Shown here one piece after another: positions 1 through 8,730 of a stretch of DNA of 64,000 nucleotides. Within the stretch, counting starts at the first letter, position 1. Each line of letters starts with the position of its first letter. The notes under the pieces were generated by a model. That model had not been told where the DNA came from. It saw nothing but the letters and a program-made list of their open reading frames with translations, and did no database searches. The position numbers were made by a program, and so were the translations under genes. The DNA is from Acidobacteriota bacterium (GTDB taxonomy: Bacteria > Acidobacteriota > Terriglobia > Terriglobales > Acidobacteriaceae): contig JAFDVR010000009.1 in assembly GCA_018268855.1 (NCBI GenBank), positions 124,001-188,000 of the forward strand, written 5' to 3'.

Positions 1-511
1 TCTGAATGCCGAGCGCGAAGACGTCCATGCCTTCACCGCACATGCGCACACAGCGGTAGCAGAGGATGCAGCGCGGACGATCGAAGTACACCGTCGGCGA
101 CCACTGCTGCTCTTCGCGGTGGTTCTTCGGTTCGGTGTAGAAGCTCTCCGCCGCGCCGTACTTGAAGGTCATGTCCTGCAATTCGCACTCGCCACCGGCA
201 TCGCACACCGGGCAGTCGAGCGGATGATTGCCGAGCAGAAGCTGAATGGTCGCTTTGCGTGCCTGCGCGATCTCGGGTGTCTCGGTGGAGACGACCATGC
301 CTTCCGCGATAGGTGTAGTACACGCGGTCGCGAGCTTCGGCATCTTCTCAATGCGGACAACGCACATGCGGCACGCGCCCTGCAGCGAGAGGCCGGGGTA
401 GTAACAGAAGGCAGGGATCTGGATGCCCGCGGCTTTGCAGGCATCGATCAGCAACGTGCCCGCGGGCGCGGTGATCTTCTGTCCGTCGACTGTGAGTGTT
501 ACGTCTGGCAT
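1..511 (-). CDS. nuoG: NADH-quinone oxidoreductase subunit G, N-terminal part (cut by window edge)
   Basis: This is the front of NuoG, the large iron-sulfur subunit of the peripheral arm of complex I. The ATG at 511 opens a frame beginning MPDVTLTVDGQKI, typical of a 2Fe-2S ferredoxin domain. Cysteines follow in the order CKAAG, CYYPG, CRMC and CPVCDAGGECELQD, then CILCYRCVRMC, matching the 2Fe-2S and first 4Fe-4S ligand sets of the family. The start directly abuts the nuoF stop, so the two are translationally linked. The rest of the gene, including the molybdopterin-like domain, lies left of the window. Confidence 0.93.
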   Translation of the reverse strand, partial: MPDVTLTVDGQKITAPAGTLLIDACKAAGIQIPAFCYYPGLSLQGACRMCVVRIEKMPKLATACTTPIAEGMVVSTETPEIAQARKATIQLLLGNHPLDCPVCDAGGECELQDMTFKYGAAESFYTEPKNHREEQQWSPTVYFDRPRCILCYRCVRMCGEGMDVFALGIQ

Positions 512-1834
512 CTAGTGTCCTGCCCCAATCAACTCGTCGGTGGTGATGAAGTGTTTCTCCGTGCGATGACCTTCGAGGTAAGCCTCGAACTCGTGACGGA
601 ATTTCTTGATAAAGCCGAGCGTCGGCATCGCCGCAGCATCGCCAAGCGGGCAGAAGGTGCGGCCCATCATGTTCTCGGCGAGATATTGAATGTTGGCGAT
701 GTCTTTCTTGTTGCCGCCGCCGTCGTAGAAGCGCGTCAGCGTCTTCTTCAGCCAGTCTGTACCTTCGCGGCAGGGGATACACCATCCGCACGACTCATGC
801 TGGTAGAACTTGATCGTGCGCAAGGCGAACTCAACGATGGAGACTGTCTCGTCCAGCACAACAATGCCGCCTGAGCCAAGCATCGTTCCCGCCTTGGCCA
901 TCTGATCGAAGTCGAGGCCCACGTCGATCTCATCGGGCAGAAGCACCGGGCAGGACGATCCGCCAGGAACGACGGCCTTCAATGCGCGTCCACCCTTGAT
1001 GCCACCGGCAACTTCGTAGATGGCCTTCTTCAGGTTGTAACCCATCGGTAACTCGTAGATGCCGGGCTTCTCCACCATGCCGCTGATGCCGAAGAGGCGC
1101 GTACCGCCGTTGCGCTCGCTGCCAACTTTGGCATAGGCCTCGCCGCCGTAGTTGATGATGGCGGGAACGGAAGCGATGGTCTCCGCGTTGTTGATGACAG
1201 TGGGGCCACCATATAGACCAACAATGGCAGGGAAGGGAGGCTTGATACGCGGAACGCCGCGCTTGCCTTCGAGCGACTCCATCAGCGCGGACTCTTCGCC
1301 CACTTCGTACGCACCCGCACCGGTCTGCGTGATGATCTCAAAGTCCACACCCTCTTTGCCGAAGATGTTCTTGCCAAGAAAGCCCTTGGCGTACGCATCG
1401 GCAACTGCCTTCTCCACTATCTTCAGCAGATAGCGATACTCGCCGCGCAGATAGATAAAACCCATCTTCGCGCCCGTCGCAAGACCGGCGATCGTCGTTC
1501 CTTCAATCACGGAATGCGGATCGTGCAGAAAGATAACGTGGTCTTTGCATGTGCCGGGTTCAGACTCATCGCCATTCACAAGGATGTACTTCGGCTTGGC
1601 CGACTCTTTCGGAATGAAGCTCCACTTCATGCCGGTGGGAAAGCCTGCACCGCCACGTCCGCGTAGGCCGCTGGCCTTCATCTCAGCGATGATCCACTCA
1701 GGGCCTTGCTCAATGCACTTCTGTACGGCCTTGTAGCCGTCGAGTTCAATGTACTTGTCGATATCGGCAGCGCCCTGGCCAAAGCGCTTGGAGATGATTT
1801 TGACTTCGTCGGGATGCGAAACAAGGACTGGCAT
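512..1834 (-). CDS. nuoF: NADH-quinone oxidoreductase subunit F
   Basis: NuoF (440 aa, normal length) is the NADH- and FMN-binding subunit that accepts electrons from NADH. The FMN/NADH loop GRGGAGFPTGMKW is near residues 59-71. The 4Fe-4S cluster motif ESCGWCIPCREG lies in the C-terminal part, with the later cysteine in TFCPLGDAA. The start ATG overlaps the nuoE stop codon (TAATG arrangement), and the stop is immediately followed by nuoG. All key residues expected in the family can be seen. Confidence 0.97.
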   Translation of the reverse strand: MPVLVSHPDEVKIISKRFGQGAADIDKYIELDGYKAVQKCIEQGPEWIIAEMKASGLRGRGGAGFPTGMKWSFIPKESAKPKYILVNGDESEPGTCKDHVIFLHDPHSVIEGTTIAGLATGAKMGFIYLRGEYRYLLKIVEKAVADAYAKGFLGKNIFGKEGVDFEIITQTGAGAYEVGEESALMESLEGKRGVPRIKPPFPAIVGLYGGPTVINNAETIASVPAIINYGGEAYAKVGSERNGGTRLFGISGMVEKPGIYELPMGYNLKKAIYEVAGGIKGGRALKAVVPGGSSCPVLLPDEIDVGLDFDQMAKAGTMLGSGGIVVLDETVSIVEFALRTIKFYQHESCGWCIPCREGTDWLKKTLTRFYDGGGNKKDIANIQYLAENMMGRTFCPLGDAAAMPTLGFIKKFRHEFEAYLEGHRTEKHFITTDELIGAGH

Positions 1835-2343
1835 TACTTCACATCCTTTCCGCGACCGGCTGCGTAGTCTTCAAGAATCTGGTCCACCTTCACCGTCGTC
1901 AGGTTTTCGTGGAAGTCATAGTTCACCTGCATGGCGGGCGCCCAGCAACATGCGCCGATGCACTCCACTTCTTCCAGCGAGAACAGACCATCCGGCGTCA
2001 CACCCTTATGGCCGATGCCAAGCTTCTTCTTGCAGTGGTCGAGAATGTCGTATCCGCCGGTGATCATGCACGAGATATTGGTGCACACCTGCACGTTGTA
2101 CTTGCCAGCCGGCTTCGTCCGCAGCATGGAGTAGTACGAAAGCACGTTGCGTACGTCCAACTCCAGAAGGTCGAGCCGCTCGGCAATCTCGGCAACCACT
2201 GCGTCCGAGACGTAGCCGATCTCGTCCTGCGCGTAGAGCAGCATGGGGATAAGCGCCGACCGCTTCATCGGATAGATGGAAGCCAGATGGTCGAAGCGCG
2301 CCGCCGTCTCCGGCTTAAAGATCGAGTTGGTAATCGCTGCCAT
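1834..2343 (-). CDS. nuoE: NADH-quinone oxidoreductase subunit E
   Basis: NuoE is the 24-kDa-type thioredoxin-fold subunit with a 2Fe-2S cluster, partner of NuoF. The ligand pattern CTNISC followed by CIGACC is present. I chose the ATG at 2343 (MAAITNSIFKP) over a GTG at 2355 because the purine-rich AGAGAAGA lies just upstream of the ATG and nothing suitable precedes the GTG; the choice changes only four residues. The gene follows two small unknown genes after a short gap and overlaps nuoF by one base. Confidence 0.95.
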   Translation of the reverse strand: MAAITNSIFKPETAARFDHLASIYPMKRSALIPMLLYAQDEIGYVSDAVVAEIAERLDLLELDVRNVLSYYSMLRTKPAGKYNVQVCTNISCMITGGYDILDHCKKKLGIGHKGVTPDGLFSLEEVECIGACCWAPAMQVNYDFHENLTTVKVDQILEDYAAGRGKDVK

Positions 2344-2382
2344 TCTTCTCTTCACTGAGCGAAGGATTATGGGCCCGTCGCT

Positions 2383-2679
2383 CTAACTTTGTATTAGCTC
2401 GCGCGCCATGCGTTCCGCCGCGAGGTCCATCTCTTCTTCATGTCCGTCAGTGACAGCGGTTCCATGCTCTGTGAGCGAGAAGGGAACTGCTGCCCCATTG
2501 CTGTGCTCATATGCCGTGGCGGTAAAGCTGATCCAGTTCATGCCATGGCGTACGGTGATGCGATCTTCTGAAACTTCAACAACTGCGTGTTGCGAACTGC
2601 TGAGCCCATGTGCCGCGGAGTACGACCGAAGGAGCGAGGCCCACGACGTCCACAGTTCGCGATGTAACTGCTCCGTCAC
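2383..2679 (-). CDS. Small unknown protein inside the nuo operon
   Basis: This is a 98-aa protein starting at a GTG that overlaps the stop of the preceding small gene (GTGA, 2676-2679). It begins VTEQLHRELWTSW and ends with an acidic stretch (DGHEEEMDLAAERMARELI). It has no membrane segment, signal peptide or cysteine motif. An ATG-started reading frame extends further upstream to 2775, but that part lies inside the preceding gene, and the GTGA coupling makes the shorter form more likely. The position between nuoD and nuoE suggests a complex I accessory or assembly role, but I do not recognise the family. Confidence 0.7.
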   Translation of the reverse strand: MTEQLHRELWTSWASLLRSYSAAHGLSSSQHAVVEVSEDRITVRHGMNWISFTATAYEHSNGAAVPFSLTEHGTAVTDGHEEEMDLAAERMARELIQS

Positions 2680-3095
2680 AGAGGCTCGTCGTTCGGCAGC
2701 ACAATGGAACGCACCAGATTGTCCGCAAGCGCTTCCGGCGACTCCGCGCCCTCCGTCGGAAAATAAATAGTGCAATGCTTTGGTTTACGAGTGGAGGCGT
2801 CATACCCGATGCAGGCTTTGAACTCGCCCGGCTCGCCCGTGTTGGCCGAAATGTAGGCCGAAACGTACTGGCTCTTAATATCGAGGCGGCGGAAGGCAAT
2901 GCCCGTATCCACCTTCTTCTCCGTCAGCGTGATCATCAGAAACTCGCGACCGAAGGTATTGCTCTTCTTCGAGTCGTGGCACAGATCGTCCGTGAGCGTC
3001 TTCACGCGATCATGCACGCGGGCAAAGTACTCTGCCGCTGCCTTCGAGCGCGCGGCTATCTCATTTTCAAGGCCAGTAACAAACTCAGCAGACAT
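2676..3095 (-). CDS. Unknown protein inside the nuo operon
   Basis: This 139-aa soluble protein starts MSAEFVTGLENEI, with an ATG that overlaps the nuoD stop (TAATG). The N-terminal third is helical and charged (AAEYFARVHDRVKTLTDDL). The remainder looks beta-rich, with a central FLMITLTEKKVDTGIAFRRL. There is no signal peptide, transmembrane segment or conserved metal motif. Tight coupling to nuoD on one side and to a second small gene on the other argues that it is real and expressed with complex I. I do not recognise the family. Confidence 0.75.
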   Translation of the reverse strand: MSAEFVTGLENEIAARSKAAAEYFARVHDRVKTLTDDLCHDSKKSNTFGREFLMITLTEKKVDTGIAFRRLDIKSQYVSAYISANTGEPGEFKACIGYDASTRKPKHCTIYFPTEGAESPEALADNLVRSIVLPNDEPL

Positions 3096-4354
3096 TAGCG
3101 GTCAATCTCCCCAAGCACAATATCGATAGAACCAATCACAGCCACCACATCGGCCAGCAGCTTGCCTTTGCACATCGTCTCCAGCGCCTGGAGCGTCGCA
3201 TAGCTTGGGTTCCGCATGTGCACGCGATAAGGCTTGGCCGTACCGTCCGACACAACGTAGTAGCCCATCTCGCCACGCGGCGACTCGACTGCCTGATAGA
3301 CCTGTCCAGCAGGAACAGCAAAGCCTTCCGTCACAATCTTGAAGTGATGGATTAAGGACTCCATCTGCGTCTTCATCTGCTCACGGCCGGGCAGAACGAT
3401 CTTCGGAGCATCGGCGGTGATGGGGCCTTCCGGAATGCCGTCGAGCGCCTGCTGCGCAATCTTTACTGACTCGTACATCTCTTCCATGCGGACGGTGTAC
3501 CGCGCCCACACATCACCATCGTTGGAGACGGGAACGCGGAACTTGAACTTCTCGTAACCGGAGAAGGGCATGTCGCGGCGCAGGTCCCAATCCACACCGG
3601 AAGCACGTAGCGGCGGTCCGGTTACACCCAGAGCGATCGCGTCTTCCGGCGAGAGATAGCCGACACCCTTCAAACGGCCCATCCAGATCGGATTACCCGT
3701 CAGCAAGTTCTCGTACTCGCGGATCTTCTCCGGCATGATGTTCAGAAAATTCTGCACGCGCTTGTAGAAGTCGATGGGTGGTTCCATCGACAACCCACCG
3801 ATGCGGAAGTAGCTGGTCATCATGCGCTGACCGGCCACCGCCTCAAAGATGCGGAGAATCTCTTCGCGCTCGCGGAAGCAATAAAGGAAGACCGTCAGCG
3901 CGCCAATATCCATGGCGTGCGTTCCCAGCCATACAAGGTGCGACTGGATACGCGTCAACTCATTCAGCAGAACGCGCAGGTACACAGCGCGCTCAGGAAT
4001 TTCAAGGCCAATCAACTTCTCCACTGCGAGGCAGTAGGTAAGGTTGTTCGTCATCGGGCAGAGGTAGTCGATGCGGTCAGTCAGCGGAACGACCTGCTGG
4101 TAAAACTTCGCCTCGCAGGTCTTCTCAATGCCGGTGTGCAGATAGCCGATGTCCGGCGCGCATGAGACGACCGTTTCACCGTCAATCTCCAACACCAGCC
4201 GCAGAACGCCGTGCGTGGAGGGATGCTGCGGTCCCATGTTGAGGACCATGGTGTGGTCTTCCGCGGGATCGCTGCCGTGGTGTTGCCGTGCGGAATCTTC
4301 AACGACATCTTCAACACCGGGGATGAGCATGTCAGGAGCGGCTGTGGGAGTCAT
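3095..4354 (-). CDS. nuoD: NADH-quinone oxidoreductase subunit D
   Basis: NuoD (419 aa) is the 49-kDa-type subunit that helps form the quinone-binding pocket. The hallmark LNMGPQHPSTHGVLR is close to the N-terminus, and the hydrogenase-like core follows (GYLHTGIEK, YLCPMTNNL, the SPRGEMGYYVVSDG stretch near the end). I start at the ATG at 4354 (MTPTAAPDML), whose first base overlaps the nuoC stop. A longer frame to 4405 would run into nuoC. The N-terminus is about 30 residues longer than a minimal NuoD and is rich in acidic residues and histidine. Confidence 0.97.
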   Translation of the reverse strand: MTPTAAPDMLIPGVEDVVEDSARQHHGSDPAEDHTMVLNMGPQHPSTHGVLRLVLEIDGETVVSCAPDIGYLHTGIEKTCEAKFYQQVVPLTDRIDYLCPMTNNLTYCLAVEKLIGLEIPERAVYLRVLLNELTRIQSHLVWLGTHAMDIGALTVFLYCFREREEILRIFEAVAGQRMMTSYFRIGGLSMEPPIDFYKRVQNFLNIMPEKIREYENLLTGNPIWMGRLKGVGYLSPEDAIALGVTGPPLRASGVDWDLRRDMPFSGYEKFKFRVPVSNDGDVWARYTVRMEEMYESVKIAQQALDGIPEGPITADAPKIVLPGREQMKTQMESLIHHFKIVTEGFAVPAGQVYQAVESPRGEMGYYVVSDGTAKPYRVHMRNPSYATLQALETMCKGKLLADVVAVIGSIDIVLGEIDR

Positions 4355-4836
4355 TAGCGGTAGCCCTCCACGGGATAATCCTTGCGCAGCGGATGGCCTT
4401 CCCAATCAATCGGCATCATGATGCGCGTGAGGCGGGGATGTCCGGCAAAGCGAATGCCGAAGAGGTCAAAGATCTCGCGCTCATAAAAGTTTGCTGAAGG
4501 CCACACGCCCGTGATCGACGGAACAACGGGATCGTCGCCCGAAACCTCTACAGCAAGGCGAACACGCTCTTTCAGCTTGTGGGAAACGATGTGGTATGCC
4601 AGCACAAAGCGCGGCTCATTCGGAAGCCAGTCCACCGCGGTCACATCTTCAAAAAAGTTATATCCAGCGGACTGGACGGCTTGGCATGCAGGGACGATGT
4701 TCTCGGCGGCAACGGTAATCGTCAACTCATTGCGATCAAATTTGGCTTTGGTAGCGAGATCAGCCAGCGCAACAACAGCAGCATTTTCCGGCATGTTCTC
4801 GCGGACAGCTTCGAGAGTAAGAAGAGGCTCAGCCAT
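4354..4836 (-). CDS. nuoC: NADH-quinone oxidoreductase subunit C
   Basis: NuoC (160 aa) is the 30-kDa-type subunit of the peripheral arm that contacts NuoB and NuoD. The signature stretch EREIFDLFGIRFAGHP, with MPIDWEGHPLRKDYP near the C-terminus, is diagnostic of the Complex1_30kDa family. It overlaps nuoA upstream and nuoD downstream by single bases. It is a separate protein, not a C-D fusion. nuoB, which usually lies directly before nuoC, is absent here. Confidence 0.96.
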   Translation of the reverse strand: MAEPLLTLEAVRENMPENAAVVALADLATKAKFDRNELTITVAAENIVPACQAVQSAGYNFFEDVTAVDWLPNEPRFVLAYHIVSHKLKERVRLAVEVSGDDPVVPSITGVWPSANFYEREIFDLFGIRFAGHPRLTRIMMPIDWEGHPLRKDYPVEGYR

Positions 4837-5243
4837 TACAGATCACCCCTGTCTTCCGCCCAGTCGAGCACGCCCTTCTTCCACACATAAAACAGGCCAA
4901 CAGCCACAAAGCCGAGGTACACGATCATCTCCCAGAAACCGAAGAAACGATGCCCGGTAATTGCGGGCAAACGGCGAAAGATCACCGCCCAGGGAAGCAT
5001 AAAAACGGCTTCCACGTCGAAAAGGATGAAGAGCATCGCCACCATATAAAAGCGGACGGAGAAACGACCGCGGGCATCGCCCACAGGATCCATGCCGCAC
5101 TCGTAGGCGCCCAGCTTGGTCTTGTTGCGGCGTTTCTGGCCCAGGAAGTAGCTGGCGCCCACCATAAAACAGGCGAGCCCAATGGCCACAAGAATCTGGA
5201 TGACCAGCGGAAGGTAATTCCACAGATAAGATTGGCCCTGCAT
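4836..5243 (-). CDS. nuoA: NADH-quinone oxidoreductase subunit A
   Basis: NuoA (135 aa) is a small membrane subunit of complex I with three transmembrane helices: residues about 10-32, 62-85 and 100-122. The family motif KLGAYECGMDP and the acidic LFDVEAVFMLPWA segment in the second helix are both present. It is the first gene of the operon; the promoter is about 100 bases upstream. The next gene is nuoC rather than nuoB. Confidence 0.96.
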   Translation of the reverse strand: MQGQSYLWNYLPLVIQILVAIGLACFMVGASYFLGQKRRNKTKLGAYECGMDPVGDARGRFSVRFYMVAMLFILFDVEAVFMLPWAVIFRRLPAITGHRFFGFWEMIVYLGFVAVGLFYVWKKGVLDWAEDRGDL

Positions 5244-5343
5244 GATCGCGGTGGTTCCTCATCGCGCTTCGTGGTTGCGGCGCGTTTGGTTGGCTGGAGC
5301 AAGACAAGAAACAGAGACGGCCCGTATAGACGCCTCACGTCTG

Positions 5344-5372
5344 ACTTTAAGTTTGTCGCAAGCGGGTGTCAA
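5344..5372 (-). promoter_or_regulatory. Predicted sigma-70 promoter of the nuo operon
   Basis: Read on the minus strand, a perfect -35 box TTGACA (5372-5367) is followed after 17 bases by TAAAGT (5349-5344). The start point would fall near 5337, giving a leader of about 95 bases before nuoA. No other gene lies between this site and nuoA. Confidence 0.65.
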
Positions 5373-5445
5373 GAAAAGCACTTGCGAGTTGAACTGCGAC
5401 ATACTAAGTCCGAAATGCAAATCGGCGGCTTGAAGTGCGATTGGG

Positions 5446-5844
5446 CTACTCGCCAGCAGGCAGTTCATACTCCAGAACATAGCCGTGCTCACCCTTAGGC
5501 CCGAATTCAATCTTCATCGTTCCGGTAAGTCCCTTCAGATCGCCGGTTCCAGAGGCAGGCACTACCTCGATGCGCACATCGAAGCCGCCACCGCTGTGCA
5601 TCGTTCCCCAGTGCATCAATTGGAAACTCCCGTTGCGGCCATCCAGGGTAGCCGTTACCGTTTCCATGGCCACATAGCCACCCGTGCCGCTCTTCGGATC
5701 TCCACCCGACAGCATTTCTCCGACAGAAGGACCTTCCAGCGGACCGTGATAGTGCTTGTTCAAAGAGAGGCGCCCGTGCTCCGCATTGGGCAGCGAGACG
5801 GTTTCGGGCGTGACCTTTACATCGAATGGTCCAGTAATGCGCAT
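5446..5844 (-). CDS. DUF3224 domain protein
   Basis: This 132-aa cytosolic protein resembles the DUF3224 family of avidin-like beta-barrel proteins. Seen in order: LSLNKHYHGPLEGPSVGEML, GTGGYVAMETVTATLDGRNGSF, LMHWGTMHSGG and VVPASGTGDLKGLTG. These match the family's alternating strands and GxL-S-G-ML block. There is no signal peptide. It sits between the nuo promoter and a prepilin peptidase gene on the same strand. The biochemical function of the family is not known to me. Confidence 0.8.
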   Translation of the reverse strand: MRITGPFDVKVTPETVSLPNAEHGRLSLNKHYHGPLEGPSVGEMLSGGDPKSGTGGYVAMETVTATLDGRNGSFQLMHWGTMHSGGGFDVRIEVVPASGTGDLKGLTGTMKIEFGPKGEHGYVLEYELPAGE

Positions 5845-5892
5845 GTTGCTTTCCTATCTGCGTAATAAATGCGTGAAGAAAGATGCCGGTGG

Positions 5893-6828
5893 CTAGCGAA
5901 GAAAGCCGGTATACCAGGCAATGATCGGCTGCCCAACAATCATCGCGACAAAGCCGCCAATGCAAAGGAATGTACCGAATGGAAGTTTTGTTGCCAGATC
6001 GGCACGTCTGCGCGCCAGCAGAACGAGCGCGGCAGCGGTCGCACTCAACAATCCAACAAACAGCGCCACCAGCGCTGGTGTAAATCCAAGAAATGCGGCA
6101 ATCATCGCCAGAAGCTTCGCATCACCCAGCCCCATGCCCTCGCGTCCGCGTACACGTTTGTAGAGCCATCGAATGCCGAAGAGCAGAAAAAAGGCACAGA
6201 CGACGGCCAAAAGCCTGCCATAAATTAGGTGCTCGGGCCCTGTCAGAAAGACATTCCCAAGACTCCTGCCTGCTCCAGCACTGTTGATACGGACCTGATG
6301 CTGGAGCTTGACCGCATCCTCATCCGGCCCGAGGAACACTGCCTGCGCGCAAACGAGAAAGAGACCGATAAAAATACCGGTGATCGTAAAGCTGTCTGGT
6401 AATTTCATGGTGCGGAAGTCCATGATGGCGAGACCCAGGAGGAGAAAACCAGCGGCTATCCATACCAGATATTGAATGATGAGGTCTGGAATAGTTGCAC
6501 GAGGTTGCTGGAAGTAGACATGCTGGAACCCGTTTGTCAGGTAGGGAGCTAATCCTGCAACAAACCATGCACCCATCGCCGATTCCACCAAGGGATAGCG
6601 AAAGCTGATCTTCTCTTTGCAGGCCCTGCAACGGCGGCGGAGCAGGACATAGCTAAGTACGGGCACATTGTCATACCAGCGAATCTGCGCCTTGCAATCT
6701 GGACATCGCGATCGTGGCGAGACTACGGATTCACCTCGCGGCAGCCGCTCAATGCAAACATTGAGGAAACTCCCAAACAAAAGCCCCAGCACGAATGGGA
6801 TGCCAAGTATCAGAGCAATCGGTAGCAT
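5893..6828 (-). CDS. pilD: Type IV prepilin peptidase / N-methyltransferase (A24 family)
   Basis: This integral membrane aspartic peptidase (311 aa) cleaves type IV pilin or type II secretion pseudopilin leaders and methylates the new N-terminus. The N-terminal domain has the zinc-binding cysteine pairs CPDC and CRAC. The catalytic aspartates are in LAIMDFRTMKLPD and in the GMGLGDAK motif. Several hydrophobic segments span the protein. I begin at the ATG at 6828 (MLPIALILG), where membrane-like sequence starts; the open frame continues to 7095 but that part is low-complexity and crosses a terminator hairpin. No pilin genes are adjacent. Confidence 0.9.
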   Translation of the reverse strand: MLPIALILGIPFVLGLLFGSFLNVCIERLPRGESVVSPRSRCPDCKAQIRWYDNVPVLSYVLLRRRCRACKEKISFRYPLVESAMGAWFVAGLAPYLTNGFQHVYFQQPRATIPDLIIQYLVWIAAGFLLLGLAIMDFRTMKLPDSFTITGIFIGLFLVCAQAVFLGPDEDAVKLQHQVRINSAGAGRSLGNVFLTGPEHLIYGRLLAVVCAFFLLFGIRWLYKRVRGREGMGLGDAKLLAMIAAFLGFTPALVALFVGLLSATAAALVLLARRRADLATKLPFGTFLCIGGFVAMIVGQPIIAWYTGFLR

Positions 6829-6853
6829 TGTTTTAAGTATAGGTCTGCAAAAG

Positions 6854-6881
6854 AAGAGCCGTCCTTTGCGGACGGCCTCTT
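6854..6881 (-). terminator. Rho-independent terminator-like hairpin
   Basis: Seven-base arms GCCGTCC (6858-6864) and GGACGGC (6870-6876) are extended by near-matching AAGA/TCTT flanks. On the minus strand the stem is followed by a pyrimidine-rich CTTCTTTTGC tail. It would end transcripts from the mannitol dehydrogenase gene before pilD. Confidence 0.6.
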
Positions 6882-6899
6882 CACCGTAAACACGATAAT

Positions 6900-7091
6900 T
6901 TAGATCATCGCCGTCTTGTAATACATCGAAGCATAATGGCCGCTGCCTGTATCGTTGCCTGATATGCCGAAGTGAAGCTCTTTGCATACGGATGGCAGTG
7001 CGGTGAATCGATGCTGCAGGAAAGCTGATACGACGTGGTACCTTCCAAGCCGCTGTTGATCCAGGCAGGAAAGAGGGCTTAGCGGCGTATT
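6900..7091 (-). pseudogene. Possible gene remnant between a dehydrogenase and pilD
   Basis: About 190 bases lie between two genes. On the minus strand one frame ends at the stop at 6900 with a protein-like tail containing LHFGISGNDTGSGHYASMYY. A second frame in the same interval reads PAWINSGLEGTTSYQLS. Neither has a start codon in a sensible place, and the plausible coding signal seems to switch frame. This may be the decayed end of a gene, or chance. I cannot assign a family. Confidence 0.25.
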
Positions 7092-8591
7092 TCACTCGGT
7101 GGCCAGATAATGCTGAATCGCCCCTTTCGCGCCCTTCTGCTGGATGAGTGCCATCGCCTCACGCACCTCTGCTACAAAAGCAGCATTCTTCGGCAACTCA
7201 GGACCGTAGATATTGCTGATGGAAAGCATCGGCATGGGATCGTCCTTCACCGTCTTCGCAATGGCGATCAACTCCGCGGCGCGAGCATCAATGATCTCCA
7301 GCGGCTTGCCAAGTTCATCCACACCTGCACGCAGATAGTGAATCCACGCGGCGACGACGAGGCTCAACAGCGTAGTCTTTCTGCCCTGCTGCAAAAGCTC
7401 CGCAATCGATGGGATAACCCACTTCGGCATCTTGGCCGATCCCTCTGAGCACAGACGCGTGACCTGATCATTGATCGTTGGATTGGAGAACCGCTCGACC
7501 AGGGTGCGCTTGTAGAGCGGCAGATCCACACCCGGAATCTTTGGAACAACCGGCGTGCACTCTTCCATAAATCGCTCGACGAAGGTGGTATAAAGCGGGT
7601 CCTGCATCACCTCATGCACCAGCGGATAGCCGGTGAGCGCGCCGAGATACGCAATCGCCATGTGGCTCGCGTTGAGCAGACGCATCTTCATCAACTCGTA
7701 AGGAGCCACATCGTCCACCATGGTTACGCTGTCGAAGCGCTCCCACTGCGGGCGGCCATTGCAGAAGCGGTCTTCGATCACCCACTGGATAAACGGCTCA
7801 GTCACAACCGGCCATGCATCATCCACGCCAAACCGCTCGCGCAGAGCAGCGATGTCCTGCGGCTTGGTCGTCGGCGTGATGCGGTCCACCATGCTGTTGG
7901 GGAACGCGACATTTGCAGCGATCCACTGCTGCGTCTTTGTGTCGATCATGCCGGCAAACTCCAGCAGAACGCGCTCGATGACGTGTCCGTTGCCCTGCAG
8001 GTTGTCGCATGACATTACTGTGAATGGCTTGATCCCGCGCTCGATTCTGCGCCGTAGCGCCTCAAGGATGTAGCCAAGCGAAGTGATGGGCTCGCGCGGA
8101 TTCTGAACATCATGCTGAATGTCAGCGTGGTCTTTCAGGAAAGCGCCCGTTGCATCATCGATGAAATATCCGCCCTCGGTGATGGTGAGTGAGACGATCT
8201 TCGTCTCTTCCGCAGCCATCTTTTCGATCGCAGCCTCGCGATTGCCCGGAGCATAAATGTAATCCACCATGGAGCCGATCACGCGCGCGCTCTGCTCGTT
8301 CGCGCTGCGAACCACGAGCGTATAGAGACAGTCCTGGCTCTTCATGGCATCGCGCATGCGATCGTCGCTTTGCAGCACGCCGATGCCGCACTCGCCCCAA
8401 CGCGGCATATCGCTCATGGCAAGAAGATCGTCGAGATATACAGCCTGATGCGCGCGATGGAACCCGCCCACGCCGATGTGGACGGTGTTCGGCTGCACTG
8501 CGCTGCGATCATATTTGGGAACAGCTACTTCGGCCGGCAGCTTTGTGAGTGTTTCGTTGTTGAGCTTTACCGCCGGTTTCTCCGTAGCCAT
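7092..8591 (-). CDS. Mannitol dehydrogenase family polyol / fructuronate oxidoreductase
   Basis: This is a 499-aa NAD(P)-dependent long-chain polyol dehydrogenase acting on mannitol, other polyols or uronates. The N-terminal Rossmann part contains IGVGGFHRAHQAVYLDDLL. The catalytic block of the family appears as LMKMRLLNASHMAIAYLG, giving the conserved Lys, Asn and His. Full length suggests an active enzyme. Whether it is a mannitol 2-dehydrogenase or a fructuronate reductase cannot be settled by eye; the GFHRAHQAVY form is shared by both. It is a single-gene unit, divergent from the POTRA gene. Confidence 0.9.
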   Translation of the reverse strand: MATEKPAVKLNNETLTKLPAEVAVPKYDRSAVQPNTVHIGVGGFHRAHQAVYLDDLLAMSDMPRWGECGIGVLQSDDRMRDAMKSQDCLYTLVVRSANEQSARVIGSMVDYIYAPGNREAAIEKMAAEETKIVSLTITEGGYFIDDATGAFLKDHADIQHDVQNPREPITSLGYILEALRRRIERGIKPFTVMSCDNLQGNGHVIERVLLEFAGMIDTKTQQWIAANVAFPNSMVDRITPTTKPQDIAALRERFGVDDAWPVVTEPFIQWVIEDRFCNGRPQWERFDSVTMVDDVAPYELMKMRLLNASHMAIAYLGALTGYPLVHEVMQDPLYTTFVERFMEECTPVVPKIPGVDLPLYKRTLVERFSNPTINDQVTRLCSEGSAKMPKWVIPSIAELLQQGRKTTLLSLVVAAWIHYLRAGVDELGKPLEIIDARAAELIAIAKTVKDDPMPMLSISNIYGPELPKNAAFVAEVREAMALIQQKGAKGAIQHYLATE

Positions 8592-8730
8592 TTCTTGCCA
8601 TCCCCTTCAGCGCCGCTTTGCGCGGCACGGAAGCTATCTTACCAACGCGAAAGTGGCTAAATCCCCGCATAAGAGCAAAAAGCCGTATAGTCCTTTTCTG
8701 AATCGCCTTCGCGCACATACACTGCTTCTC

